A DNA stretch of 64,000 nt from an uncultured Eubacteriales bacterium (GTDB taxonomy: Bacteria > Bacillota > Clostridia > Christensenellales > CAG-917). A program made the position numbers and the translations under genes. Positions 8,567 through 17,225 of this stretch are shown piece after piece. The first letter of the stretch is position 1. The number at the start of each line of letters is the position of its first letter. The stretch is taken from assembly GCA_900548005.1 (NCBI GenBank), contig URIZ01000001.1, positions 124,001 to 188,000 on the forward strand, written 5' to 3'. The notes beneath the pieces are model-generated. The model had not been told where the DNA came from. It saw only the letters and a program-made list of their open reading frames with translations, and searched no databases.

Positions 8567-10243
8567 ATGGCAGACTTAACCAAGCAGAAAAAGAAAGGCG
8601 CACTTACCGCAAATATGTGGATTTACGCGCTCGGTCTTATGGGCATCAATCTCGGCATCGGGCTCATAAACAGCTATCAGGCGGAGTTTTTCAACAAAAT
8701 TCTTCAAGCCGATTTGATGGCGGTTGCGGGCATCATTCTCGCGGCGAAATTCATCTCGATTGTTGCGGACTTCGTTATCGGCAATCTCATCGACAGAGCC
8801 AACTTCAAGGCGGGCAAAATGCGCCCGTGGATACTCTTCTCGGCGTTTCCGCTTGCGATTCTGACGATGATTTCTTTCGTGTTTATTCCCTTCACGAGCA
8901 CGGCGGGCAAGTATGTGTACATAATCTTTGTCGTTGTGCTTTGGAACATAAGCATGACAATGGCGGACATTCCGTCGCAGGGCATGCTTTCGCTCATCTC
9001 AAAGAGCAGTGAAGAAGTCAACAATGCGGCAGGGCTTGGCAATACGCTCAAATCCATTGCTCTTGCAGCACCCGGCGTGTTTGTCAGCTTTGTGTGTATT
9101 CTCACGGGCAGCGGCGGCGCGGTGGGACAAAAGGAATATCTCATCACAGCAGGCATAATGGCGGGACTCGGGCTTATCTTCCAGCTCCTTATGTATTTCA
9201 AGTGCAAGGAAGTGGTCAAGTCCAACTCGTCGGCAGGCATGAGTTTCAAGGAGATGTTCAGAGAGCTGAAAAACAACAAGATGCTTCTCATCGTTTTCGG
9301 CACGTACCTTCTCGGCTTTGGCAGAAACATCGGTCTGGGCATAGCGGTGCAAGCAACATGTATTCTCGTGCGTGACGGCATAGACCTTTCCCTCATCGGC
9401 ATGGGTACGCTCTACGGCGACGCGTGCAGCTGGGCAATCGGCATAACAAGCGCGATTTCAAGCATGGTTACGATCGTTCTCAACCCCGTCATCAACAAGA
9501 AAATCGGCGAAAAGAAATATTTTATCATCGCAGGCTTCTACGGCTTTATCGTCACGCTCGTATCCACGCTTGCGTACGTGTTCTCGCCCGACGGCGGATT
9601 TGGCAGGAGCATTTGGGCGATTTGGATCTATCAATTCTTCCTTGGTTTTGCATACGGTCCGAACGGATATTTGCCTATGGTTATGACCGCCGACATCGTG
9701 GACTATCAGGAGTGGAAGACGGGCAAACGCACCGAAGGCACGCAGTTTGCAATCCTTTCTATGTCCAACAAGCTCTCAAACGCGCTCTCGGTGTCGCTTG
9801 GCATCATGTTTATCGGCGTCATCGGCTACAATGCGGCAACTTATGCCCAAGTTTCGTCAGTCGGCGTGCAGGGCAGTGCGGAAAATCTTGCGTCCATTGC
9901 AAGTTATATCACGCGCGGCATGCAAAACAAAGCGTGGATTATCTATTTCTTGTTGCCCGGTCTTTGTATGCTTGCAAGCTCGTTGCTTATGTTCTTCTAC
10001 AAGATTGACGGCAAGACCAAGAAGTTGATGAGAGAAGAGCTTGCCGCAAGACGAGAAGCGGACAATCCCGCAACGGATACCGCACTCGGCGAAGACGGCG
10101 GTGAAAGCGGCGATGAGCAACATGCAAGCGAAGACGATGTTTGCAACGCTCAAATCGAGCAAGGGGAAACGCTTGACGAAATCACCGCCGAAAAACTCGA
10201 CAGAGATCTCGAAACACCGAGCGACAGCGGCAGGGAGAAATAA
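8567..10243 (+). CDS. GPH-family (glycoside-pentoside-hexuronide) cation symporter
   Basis: 558 residues. A major-facilitator-type sugar:cation symporter with about 12 membrane helices over residues 15-490. Family-typical cues are the N-terminal IYALGLMGINLGIGL, FVIGNLIDR near the first cytoplasmic loop, and DIVDYQEWKTGKRTEG before the later helices. The last 60 residues form an acidic, probably disordered cytoplasmic tail. I chose the ATG at 8567 (preceded by AAAGGG) over upstream TTG/ATG codons at 8537/8540. There is no glycosidase nearby, so the substrate cannot be given. Confidence 0.88.
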   Translation: MADLTKQKKKGALTANMWIYALGLMGINLGIGLINSYQAEFFNKILQADLMAVAGIILAAKFISIVADFVIGNLIDRANFKAGKMRPWILFSAFPLAILTMISFVFIPFTSTAGKYVYIIFVVVLWNISMTMADIPSQGMLSLISKSSEEVNNAAGLGNTLKSIALAAPGVFVSFVCILTGSGGAVGQKEYLITAGIMAGLGLIFQLLMYFKCKEVVKSNSSAGMSFKEMFRELKNNKMLLIVFGTYLLGFGRNIGLGIAVQATCILVRDGIDLSLIGMGTLYGDACSWAIGITSAISSMVTIVLNPVINKKIGEKKYFIIAGFYGFIVTLVSTLAYVFSPDGGFGRSIWAIWIYQFFLGFAYGPNGYLPMVMTADIVDYQEWKTGKRTEGTQFAILSMSNKLSNALSVSLGIMFIGVIGYNAATYAQVSSVGVQGSAENLASIASYITRGMQNKAWIIYFLLPGLCMLASSLLMFFYKIDGKTKKLMREELAARREADNPATDTALGEDGGESGDEQHASEDDVCNAQIEQGETLDEITAEKLDRDLETPSDSGREK

Positions 10244-10310
10244 GCGATAAGAACAATAAATCTATAATAAAATAGAATAAAACACAATAAAAAACAATAA
10301 AAGCACAATC

Positions 10311-10340
10311 AAAAAGACGCTCGTTTTGAGCGTCTTTTTC
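10311..10340. terminator. Bidirectional terminator
   Basis: GACGCTC / GAGCGTC stem with a 5-nt loop, A-run before and T-run after, between the convergent symporter gene and dnaI. Confidence 0.85.
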
Positions 10341-10408
10341 GTTGCATTTTTGTTACATCTTTCGTTGCATTTTTCCTTGCTTATCATTCATTTGTGTCAC
10401 GGCGAAAA

Positions 10409-11326
10409 TCAGTTGATGCGCAAATCTTTGCCGTTCATTTCGATGATTTTTGAGCGTTGCTTGTGGCTTAGGCGAGAGTAGATGCGCTCGCCGTAGCGCA
10501 AGAGTATGCCGTCCGTGTCGAGATTGGTGGTGACAAGCGTTGCGCGCCCTTTTGTCTGTCTTTCTTCGATGACGAGAAGAAGATATTCCACCGTCACGTT
10601 TTTCAGCATCGGCTCTGTGCCGAGATCGTCGATCAGCAGCAAATCGGCGGTGATGACGTCGTGGATCAAAGCGTTGCGCTCGGCAATGGGGGACGTGTGT
10701 ATTTTGAGCATAAGAGCGTTAAACTCATACGCGCTCATGATTTTTGCCGCATATCCTTTTTCCACAACGGCGCGAGAGATTGCGCTTGCAAGGCAGGTTT
10801 TGCCCGTTCCCACGCCGCCCGAAAGCACAATGGTAGAGCAGTCGGATTTGGGAAACTTCGCAACGTACTTTTTCATCGCCGCATACAGCGTTGCAAGGTT
10901 TGCCTTTTGCGCCTCGTCTTTGACTTTGTCAAGGTCGCAGTCGTCAAACGAGAACTTGGCAAGAGAGTCCACGTTGCACTCTTTTTTGAGATTTGCGATA
11001 TACTCGTCTTTTATGCATTTGCACATCTTGCCTTTCACCACGCCCATGTCGTTGCACAGCGGGCAAATGGTATGATATTCAAAGTCGTTTTGATCAAATC
11101 CGTACTTTTTCAATGCGTTTTGATATGCTAAACGTGCTTTTTCGACAATTTTGTCATGCTCGGCATCATCGCTCGGCGCAAAAGCCAAGCGCGCGTATTC
11201 GCTTTGCGCACGCGAAATTTCGTCAATGGAAAGCGCAGCTTGCGCGCGTTGCAACGCCGCCTGTTTCGCCCTGTCGATCTTGATCGAACGCTCTTTTTTC
11301 GTCTTGTTGAAAACTCTTTTTCTCAT
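10409..11326 (-). CDS. dnaI: Replicative helicase loader, DnaI/DnaC-type ATPase
   Basis: 305 residues. Loads the replicative helicase at the origin and at restart forks. The N-terminal part has a cysteine cluster (CPLCNDMGVVKGKMCKC, about 95-110) as in DnaI zinc domains. An AAA+ core follows with Walker A SGGVGTGKT and Walker B LLLIDDLGTEP. The gene starts one base after the stop of the DnaD/DnaB-like gene, and the same pairing (dnaB-dnaI) occurs in Bacillus. The RBS before the ATG is weak, consistent with translational coupling. Confidence 0.9.
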   Translation of the reverse strand: MRKRVFNKTKKERSIKIDRAKQAALQRAQAALSIDEISRAQSEYARLAFAPSDDAEHDKIVEKARLAYQNALKKYGFDQNDFEYHTICPLCNDMGVVKGKMCKCIKDEYIANLKKECNVDSLAKFSFDDCDLDKVKDEAQKANLATLYAAMKKYVAKFPKSDCSTIVLSGGVGTGKTCLASAISRAVVEKGYAAKIMSAYEFNALMLKIHTSPIAERNALIHDVITADLLLIDDLGTEPMLKNVTVEYLLLVIEERQTKGRATLVTTNLDTDGILLRYGERIYSRLSHKQRSKIIEMNGKDLRIN

Positions 11327-11327
11327 A

Positions 11328-12770
11328 TTACCACTCGATGTCTTTTAGGCTGTCGATGCTTGTTATCACCGACTGCAATTCTTCGTGAGAATACTCTCTT
11401 TCTTCAAATGTTTTTTCGTGCGATTTGTTGTCGCTCTTTGGCGCAAACTTCTTTGCTTGTTCAACGCTCGTGACGTTTTGCGACTTAAATTGCGACAACA
11501 GTTGATTGATGTAAGGGGTGGGGTAGGTTTTTCCGACCGCTTGCTCTGCCGCATACAAAATCACGTCGTCGTCAAAGCCCCAGGTTACGCTCCAGGTGTG
11601 GTAGTACTCTCTATCCGTGCCTGTCACCGAGCGAGAGCGTCCTGTCTTTTCGATGATCTTCTTAATCTTGCCGTCAAGCGCGATTTGCGTTGAGATATAC
11701 TCGTCTATGCTGTCCGAGGTCAGCAAGCCTTGTTTGTAGAATTTTTCAACCACGTTGTTCATGCCCTCAAGCGTTCTTACGTTGCTGACAAAGCAGTTGT
11801 GCGCAATCTTTTTGAGTGCGTCGTCTTCAAAACCTTTCGCCGTCCACGGCACGATGTACACTTCGATCTCATGTTCAAAGGATTCGTAGTACACGCCCAA
11901 GTTTTTGTTGACGGCAATCGCAAGGTCTTTGAGATGCTCGCGATGCGCCTGATAGTCAAGCATTTCTTCTGACGTGAAGATGGAAAGGCGATAGAAATCA
12001 TCGAGTTTTTGATCGAGTTTCTTGAAAGTTTTCGTGCCTTTGAGCGTTTTTGCCGCCGTGAGAACGGCATCAAGCTCGTATCCCCACGATCTTGTCCATT
12101 TGAGCAGCATTTGCTTTTCTTCAAGCTCCGCTCCGCCTTTTCTTGCAAGGGCGGCAAGCACCTTTTGCATATCGCCGGATTGCTTGTCGTATTCGCTAAG
12201 TTTGTCTTCAACGTCGCTTGCCGTGCGCACTCCGTCCGCCACCCAGTTGCGAGCAACGGTCAGCACGTAGGGGTATCTCACGCTCATGCCTTTGAGATTG
12301 ATGCAGTATTGCACGATCATAAGCATTGCGTCCTGCTCGATCTTGCTCTCGTCTATGAACATGTAGTATTCGTTGTATTCGTTGGGAGTGAGCATGCGCT
12401 CGGGGAAGAGCTGTTGCAGATGCACGTTGAAATCGTTCCACTTCTCGCTCTTGTATTTTTTCGGAGTTTGCATGGAGCGTTTAAGGCTGAGATATTTCAC
12501 TTCCAGCGGCTGCTTTGACACGATTTGCACAAGCCCCATATCTTCAAAATAGCCGTATGCGGACACAATCTCGCTCTCGGTCATATCCAGCCTTGCGCAC
12601 AGCTCGGCAATCGAGTTGTCGTTTGCGGGATTGGAGCAAAGATACAGCCCGTACAGATAGACCTTGATCTGCTTTTCGTCACAATAGGGCAGATGCTCGT
12701 TGATGAACAGATTGTCCACGAGCGTAAACGTTTCCATAAGAAAGTCGCTTGAAAATTTTGCAAAACTCAC
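11328..12770 (-). CDS. DnaD/DnaB-domain replication initiation protein
   Basis: 480 residues. Primosome/initiation protein acting with DnaI. A winged-helix-like N-terminus (about 15-95) is followed by a long helical middle. Near the C-terminus is a DnaD/DnaB C-terminal domain with the typical aromatic pattern (YYHTWSVTWGFDDDVILYA, then YINQLLSQF). An earlier similar block (LLKWTRSWGYELDAVLTAA) suggests two copies. The start is GTG at 12770, 10 nt after AAAGGAG. Whether it is orthologous to DnaB or DnaD of Bacillus cannot be decided here. Confidence 0.85.
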   Translation of the reverse strand: MSFAKFSSDFLMETFTLVDNLFINEHLPYCDEKQIKVYLYGLYLCSNPANDNSIAELCARLDMTESEIVSAYGYFEDMGLVQIVSKQPLEVKYLSLKRSMQTPKKYKSEKWNDFNVHLQQLFPERMLTPNEYNEYYMFIDESKIEQDAMLMIVQYCINLKGMSVRYPYVLTVARNWVADGVRTASDVEDKLSEYDKQSGDMQKVLAALARKGGAELEEKQMLLKWTRSWGYELDAVLTAAKTLKGTKTFKKLDQKLDDFYRLSIFTSEEMLDYQAHREHLKDLAIAVNKNLGVYYESFEHEIEVYIVPWTAKGFEDDALKKIAHNCFVSNVRTLEGMNNVVEKFYKQGLLTSDSIDEYISTQIALDGKIKKIIEKTGRSRSVTGTDREYYHTWSVTWGFDDDVILYAAEQAVGKTYPTPYINQLLSQFKSQNVTSVEQAKKFAPKSDNKSHEKTFEEREYSHEELQSVITSIDSLKDIEW

Positions 12771-12955
12771 GATACAAACACTCCTTTATATGTGGAGTTT
12801 AATGATAACATACAATTTGAAAAAACATAACCGAAAAAAGCAACAAATTTGTCAAGGGCAATATATAGTGTGTCATAAAAAATAGAAAACTATTTTAAAA
12901 ACTCGCCGCGCGCGTGCGATTTGTCCCAAAGATGTGAAAAATCGCATATTTGCCG

Positions 12956-12985
12956 TTGACTTAAAGGACAAAATCCGCATATAAT
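12956..12985 (+). promoter_or_regulatory. Promoter of the flavin-reductase-like gene
   Basis: TTGACT, 18-nt spacer, TATAAT, with an AGGAG site and ATG about 30 nt downstream. Confidence 0.7.
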
Positions 12986-13018
12986 ATAAGCGAAAATATC
13001 ACATTTTAGGAGTCAATT

Positions 13019-13489
13019 ATGCATAGATTTGAAGATTTGTCATGCCTTGACACCGCGCTCAACAGCGGCGCGTTTCTTTGCTCGGGCGACAACATAATGG
13101 TTGCAAGCTGGGGTATGATCGGCGTCATGTGGGGTAAGCGTGTGTTTGTCGTGCCGGTCAGAGAGTCGAGATACACAAAAGAGTTTCTCGACAAGACGGG
13201 CGAGTTTACAATCAGCGTGCCCTATCCGCACGAGATGAAGGACGCAATCAAGTTTTGCGGCACAAAGAGCGGGCGCGAATACGACAAGTGGGCGGAGTGT
13301 ATGCTTGACAAGGTCAAGGCAAAACACGTGGATTCCTTTGTCGTCGGCGGTTGCCAAAAATATTTTGAGTGCAAGGTCATAGGCGTCGTGCCTATGGGCG
13401 AAGACTTTGACGTGTCAAAGGTTGCCGAGTGGTATCCGCAAGGGGATTTGCACACCTTCTATTTTGGAGAGATTGTTGGAGAGTACTGA
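13019..13489 (+). CDS. Flavin reductase-like (split-barrel FMN-binding) protein
   Basis: 156 residues with the split-barrel flavin-binding fold. Typical cues are the N-terminal NIMVASWGMIGVMWGKRVFVV strand pair, in which the conserved small residues line the FMN phosphate, then FTISVP and the late FECKVIG strand. The family reduces or binds flavin, and partners cannot be inferred from the sequence. The RBS AGGAG precedes the ATG. The stop overlaps the start of the next gene (TGATG). Confidence 0.85.
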   Translation: MHRFEDLSCLDTALNSGAFLCSGDNIMVASWGMIGVMWGKRVFVVPVRESRYTKEFLDKTGEFTISVPYPHEMKDAIKFCGTKSGREYDKWAECMLDKVKAKHVDSFVVGGCQKYFECKVIGVVPMGEDFDVSKVAEWYPQGDLHTFYFGEIVGEY

Positions 13490-13773
13490 TGAAAATTTGG
13501 GCAAAAGTCATGGTGGGGGACAAGATCAAAAAGGACGTTATCTATGAAAATGACCTATCTCTCACACCGAGCAATTTTCAAAAAATGTTGCAGGAGATAT
13601 CCTACCAAGTGGACGTTGCAACGCCCATAACCTTGCCGTCGCACTTCAAGCATTTTGAAAAGTTCAATCGAGTCAAATACATTCCGCGCGACTTCATAGA
13701 AGAGTGCGACTTCACGTCTTTCGTGCTCGAAAGAGTGATAGAAAACAAAAAGCCGAAGCAGTACTATATCTGA
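13489..13773 (+). CDS. Hypothetical 94-residue protein coupled to the flavin-reductase-like gene
   Basis: Start overlaps the preceding stop by one base, so expression is coupled. Soluble, basic, with no signal, no cysteine pair and no motif I recognise beyond a short repetitive pattern (NFQKMLQEISYQVDVATPI) that may be helical. A terminator follows directly. It may be a small partner of the flavin protein, but that is inference from position only. Confidence 0.75.
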   Translation: MKIWAKVMVGDKIKKDVIYENDLSLTPSNFQKMLQEISYQVDVATPITLPSHFKHFEKFNRVKYIPRDFIEECDFTSFVLERVIENKKPKQYYI

Positions 13774-13817
13774 AGTATTACACTGATATTTTACCGCAAC
13801 AGACAGTTTATGTTGTC

Positions 13818-13846
13818 AAAAAAACGCGTTTCAAACGCGTTTTTTG
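13818..13846 (+). terminator. Rho-independent terminator
   Basis: Self-complementary AAAACGCGTTT / AAACGCGTTTT stem flanked by A- and T-runs. Confidence 0.8.
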
Positions 13847-13917
13847 TCATTTACGGACAAAATTGACAAATCCCGCGATTTGAGAATACAAGCACGTTTT
13901 TGAAAGATACTATCACT

Positions 13918-14442
13918 ATGCAATTAGGAATCGTGAGAAGAATCGACGAGCTCGGACGTATCGTCATCCCAAAAGAAATGCGCCGCACTATGCGATTGCA
14001 AGTTGGCGACGAGATGGAAATTTGCGCGGATGACGAGTGCATTGTTTTGAAAAGGCGCAGCGGTTTTCAAAGCGTATTGCCCGTTGTCAAAGGCGTTGCA
14101 AAAACGCTTTGTCAATACACCGAGGCGGACGTGTTGTTTGTCGCTTGCTCAAAAGTGGTCGTGTGCGAGGGCGTCAACAAAAAGCACTATCAGGGCGCGA
14201 GCGTAAGCGACAAATTTGTCAAAATCGCAAATGAAAGAAAGACGGTGATTTTGCACGGCGGCGTGCTTGACGGCTTGTTTGACGACAGGTCTATGCTTTG
14301 CAACTATTGCGTTGTCGAGCCCATCGTTGCGTGCGGTGACGTTGTGGGAGTCGCCGCGCTTTTGATTGACGGATTGCCAAGCGACGTTGCAAGGGCATAC
14401 CTGCATTTTTGCGTGGAACTTGTGTCAAAGAGCCTTGAATGA
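13918..14442 (+). CDS. spoVT: Stage V sporulation protein T (AbrB-type regulator)
   Basis: 174 residues, close to the 178 of Bacillus SpoVT. The N-terminal SpoVT-AbrB swapped-hairpin DNA-binding domain is clear (GIVRRIDELGRIVIPKEMRR, residues 3-22). A GAF-like C-terminal domain follows. SpoVT modulates late forespore genes in spore formers. The ATG at 13918 matches the family N-terminus; an in-frame TTG at 13900 has no RBS. It is followed by a spoVB/murJ-like gene and mazG, the order of Bacillus spoVT-yabM-yabN, which supports orthology. A weak sigma-G-like pair (GAATA, 17 nt, GATACTA) precedes it, as speculation only. Confidence 0.9.
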   Translation: MQLGIVRRIDELGRIVIPKEMRRTMRLQVGDEMEICADDECIVLKRRSGFQSVLPVVKGVAKTLCQYTEADVLFVACSKVVVCEGVNKKHYQGASVSDKFVKIANERKTVILHGGVLDGLFDDRSMLCNYCVVEPIVACGDVVGVAALLIDGLPSDVARAYLHFCVELVSKSLE

Positions 14443-14443
14443 T

Positions 14444-16099
14444 ATGCCCCAAAAGAAGAAAAATTTGACAGTTTCTGCGGCTTGCAACGCTTGTGACGTC
14501 AAAAGCGAGCAAAAAGCCGAGCGAAGAAGAAAAATCGCTTCCGGCGCAGGCGTGCTTGCCGTTGGCAGCGTCGTTGCAAAGATGCTCGGCGCGCTCTATC
14601 GTATACCGCTCACCAACGTGTTGGGCGCGCAAGGAATGGGCATGTATCAGCTCGTTTTTCCCGTGTACGCATTGTTTATGGTGCTCTCAACCATGGGTAT
14701 TCCGACTGCGCTTAGCAGAATAGTGGCGGAAAAGCGTGCGCTTTGCGAGCCGAGCAAGAAATATTTTGCCGCCGCGATGCTCACGCTTGCCGTGCTTGGC
14801 GGCATTTGCTCGATTTTGACGGCTGCGCTTGCAAGAGTTTTTGCCGTGTGGCAGGGCAATCCCGACACGTATCTCGGCTTTCTCGTCATATCGCCCGCCA
14901 TATTTTTCGTGGGGCTGATTTCGGGTTTTCGCGGCTATTTTCAAGGCGAAATGTATATGTTGCCCACAGCCGTTTCCAACGTGGTTGAGCAAGTTTTCAA
15001 GCTTGCAATCGGCATATCGCTTGCCGTTTTGCTTAAAGGCAAAGGCTTGATATACGCAGTGTGCGGCGCGCTTTTTGGCGTGGTATGCTCCGAGCTTGTC
15101 ACGCTTTTATATATGTTGACAACCTATTTCGTGCGCGCGGCAAAAGCAGAAAAACACGGCGAAAAGGAGCTGAGAGCGCGGCTTACACGGCAGGAGAGCA
15201 AAAGTGCCATTCGCATTGCTTTTCCCATTGCGGTGGTTGCAATCCTTATGCCGCTTTCGGGCTTTTTTGACAGTATGATTATTGTCAATATGCTACGTCT
15301 TCACGGTGAGAGCTCGGCGGTTGCGACGGCATGGTACGGCTTGTTGTCGGGGCCCGTGCAGTCGCTTGTCAACATGCCCGTTGTAGCAATCATATCGCTC
15401 GGCGTTGCAATCGTGCCCTCCGTTTCGTATTCAAGAGCAACGCACGATGCAGACGCAATTATGCTAAAAAGCAGGCTTTGCGTCAAACTGTGCTATCTTT
15501 TGGGCATACCGTTTGCATTTTTCTTTGCGGTTTTTGCAGACGACATATTGCATCTCGTATATCCGTCTTTGAGCGCGTCGAGCCTTTTGATTGCCACGAA
15601 TTTGTTGAGAATTTCCGCTTTCAACGTTGTCACTTTTTCGGCAATGCAAATCTATGTTTCGCTCTTACAGGCACTTGACAAGACCAAATGGGCGGTATTA
15701 AGTCTTGTTTGTGCGATTATAGTCAAAACGGTGCTGTCTTTGACGCTTGTGAGATTTATAGGCATTTTGGGCGGCGCAATTGCGTCTTTGGCAATGGGGG
15801 CGGTGGCTCTTTTTGCGGCAAACTTTGCGTATTTCAGAATATGCGGTCTACATCTTGAAAAAAACGTTGGCACAAATCTCGTTGTTGGTGTTATAATGGC
15901 TCTGACAGGCGTTGGCGTCAAGTCGCTTTTGCATGGCCACTTATCCGCATTTTTGGTGGGCGGCGCGGTGTGCGTTGTGGTGTACGTGTGGTTCTCATTC
16001 CTTTTCGGACTTGTCGGAAAAGACGAGATCCCGCACCTTCCGATGCAGCGACTTTTGTGGACGCTCCATAGGCTCATACGTTTTTGGGACTATGGTTGA
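14444..16099 (+). CDS. SpoVB/MurJ-like polysaccharide flippase (MOP superfamily)
   Basis: 551 residues. A multidrug/oligosaccharidyl-lipid/polysaccharide exporter-fold protein with about 14 membrane helices. The cytoplasmic N-terminus is about 30 residues. The first helices carry the family pattern (GSVVAKMLGALYRIPLTNVLGAQGMGMYQL). It probably flips lipid-linked peptidoglycan or polysaccharide precursors, and the SpoVB/YabM branch is favoured by its place between spoVT and mazG. The ATG at 14444 begins one base after the spoVT stop. The codon before the N-terminus offers no better alternative. Confidence 0.87.
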   Translation: MPQKKKNLTVSAACNACDVKSEQKAERRRKIASGAGVLAVGSVVAKMLGALYRIPLTNVLGAQGMGMYQLVFPVYALFMVLSTMGIPTALSRIVAEKRALCEPSKKYFAAAMLTLAVLGGICSILTAALARVFAVWQGNPDTYLGFLVISPAIFFVGLISGFRGYFQGEMYMLPTAVSNVVEQVFKLAIGISLAVLLKGKGLIYAVCGALFGVVCSELVTLLYMLTTYFVRAAKAEKHGEKELRARLTRQESKSAIRIAFPIAVVAILMPLSGFFDSMIIVNMLRLHGESSAVATAWYGLLSGPVQSLVNMPVVAIISLGVAIVPSVSYSRATHDADAIMLKSRLCVKLCYLLGIPFAFFFAVFADDILHLVYPSLSASSLLIATNLLRISAFNVVTFSAMQIYVSLLQALDKTKWAVLSLVCAIIVKTVLSLTLVRFIGILGGAIASLAMGAVALFAANFAYFRICGLHLEKNVGTNLVVGVIMALTGVGVKSLLHGHLSAFLVGGAVCVVVYVWFSFLFGLVGKDEIPHLPMQRLLWTLHRLIRFWDYG

Positions 16100-16154
16100 G
16101 TGCTTGCAAATATGTCAAATCACCGCCGACAATTCGGCAATATCGGAGATACAA

Positions 16155-17210
16155 ATGAAACTCGATCAAATTCTCAAAGGCTCGTATCAGCGTTATAGGG
16201 CAGCCGATTTTTTGGCAACGAAATTTTTTAACAAGCGTATCGCGCTCGTCGTTGACGGCGCAAGCGAAGACGATATCCCCAAGATAAAGGACAGACTTCT
16301 TGACGCATACGGCGACGTTGAAGTCACGCTTGAAAAGGACGGCGAAGACAAGCTCGCAAAGGTGAGCGACATCGACTCGGCTTTTGACACGCTCGTGATC
16401 GATCCTATCGCGCTTGTGGATTGCAAGCGTTTTGATTTTTCCGACCTTGAACAAATCATGCATCGCTTGCGTGCGGACGACGGTTGCGAGTGGGACAGAG
16501 CGCAAACGCACGAGAGCATCCGCATCAATCTCATCGAAGAAGCCTACGAACTTGTCGAGGCGATAGATATGAACAATGCCTCCATGATGCTCGAAGAAAC
16601 GGGCGATATTCTCATGCAAGCCGTTTTCCACGCCGAGATTGCGCAAAAAAACGGTGAATTCAATTATACGGACATGGTGAGCGGTCTTTGCAGAAAACTT
16701 ATCGACCGCCACACGCACATATTCGGCATCAACCACGCCGCCGATGCAGACGAGGCTCTCGTGTTTTGGGAAGAGGCAAAGAAGAAGGAGAAAAAGTACA
16801 CTTCCGCATCCGACGAGATGAGCCGTATTCCCAAGAATTTGCCGAGCCTTCTTTATGCCGAAAAATTGCAAAAGAAAGCGAAAAAAGTGGGCTTTGATTG
16901 GGATTGCGTGGACGATGCTTTTGCAAAAGTGGTTGAAGAAAGCGAGGAGCTCAAATCCGCAGACGATGCTCACAGACAAGAAGAGGCAGGCGATTTGCTC
17001 TTTGCGGTGGTCAACGTCTTGCGCTTCTACAAGATAGATCCCGAGATGGCGTTGCACGAGGCAAATCTCAAGTTCTACCGCCGTTTTTGCGCCGTGGAAA
17101 AGGCAGTCAAGGACAGTGGCAGAGAGATGAAAGATTGCACGCTCGAAGAGCTTGACAGCGTGTGGAACGAAGTCAAACTCAAAGAAAAATTATCAAATAA
17201 GGATAAATAA
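16155..17210 (+). CDS. mazG: Nucleoside triphosphate pyrophosphohydrolase MazG
   Basis: 351 residues. Hydrolyses NTPs to NMP and pyrophosphate. Two MazG repeats are seen. The first (about 115-215) has GCEWDRAQTHESI and the metal-binding EEAYELVEAID...EETGD. The second (about 255-335) has EESEEL...EEAGDLLFAVVN. The Bacillus homologue YabN has a tetrapyrrole-methylase domain in front. Here only about 95 unassigned residues precede the first MazG repeat and no methylase glycine motif is seen. The ATG at 16155 follows CGGAGA. It lies 55 nt after the flippase gene. Confidence 0.88.
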   Translation: MKLDQILKGSYQRYRAADFLATKFFNKRIALVVDGASEDDIPKIKDRLLDAYGDVEVTLEKDGEDKLAKVSDIDSAFDTLVIDPIALVDCKRFDFSDLEQIMHRLRADDGCEWDRAQTHESIRINLIEEAYELVEAIDMNNASMMLEETGDILMQAVFHAEIAQKNGEFNYTDMVSGLCRKLIDRHTHIFGINHAADADEALVFWEEAKKKEKKYTSASDEMSRIPKNLPSLLYAEKLQKKAKKVGFDWDCVDDAFAKVVEESEELKSADDAHRQEEAGDLLFAVVNVLRFYKIDPEMALHEANLKFYRRFCAVEKAVKDSGREMKDCTLEELDSVWNEVKLKEKLSNKDK

Positions 17211-17225
17211 TATAATACATAGCGC

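Noticed and set aside
12914..12946. Inverted repeat TGCGATTT...AAATCGCA before the flavin-reductase-like gene
   Set aside because: Imperfect, no T-run, and such AT/GC words recur in this genome; could be chance.
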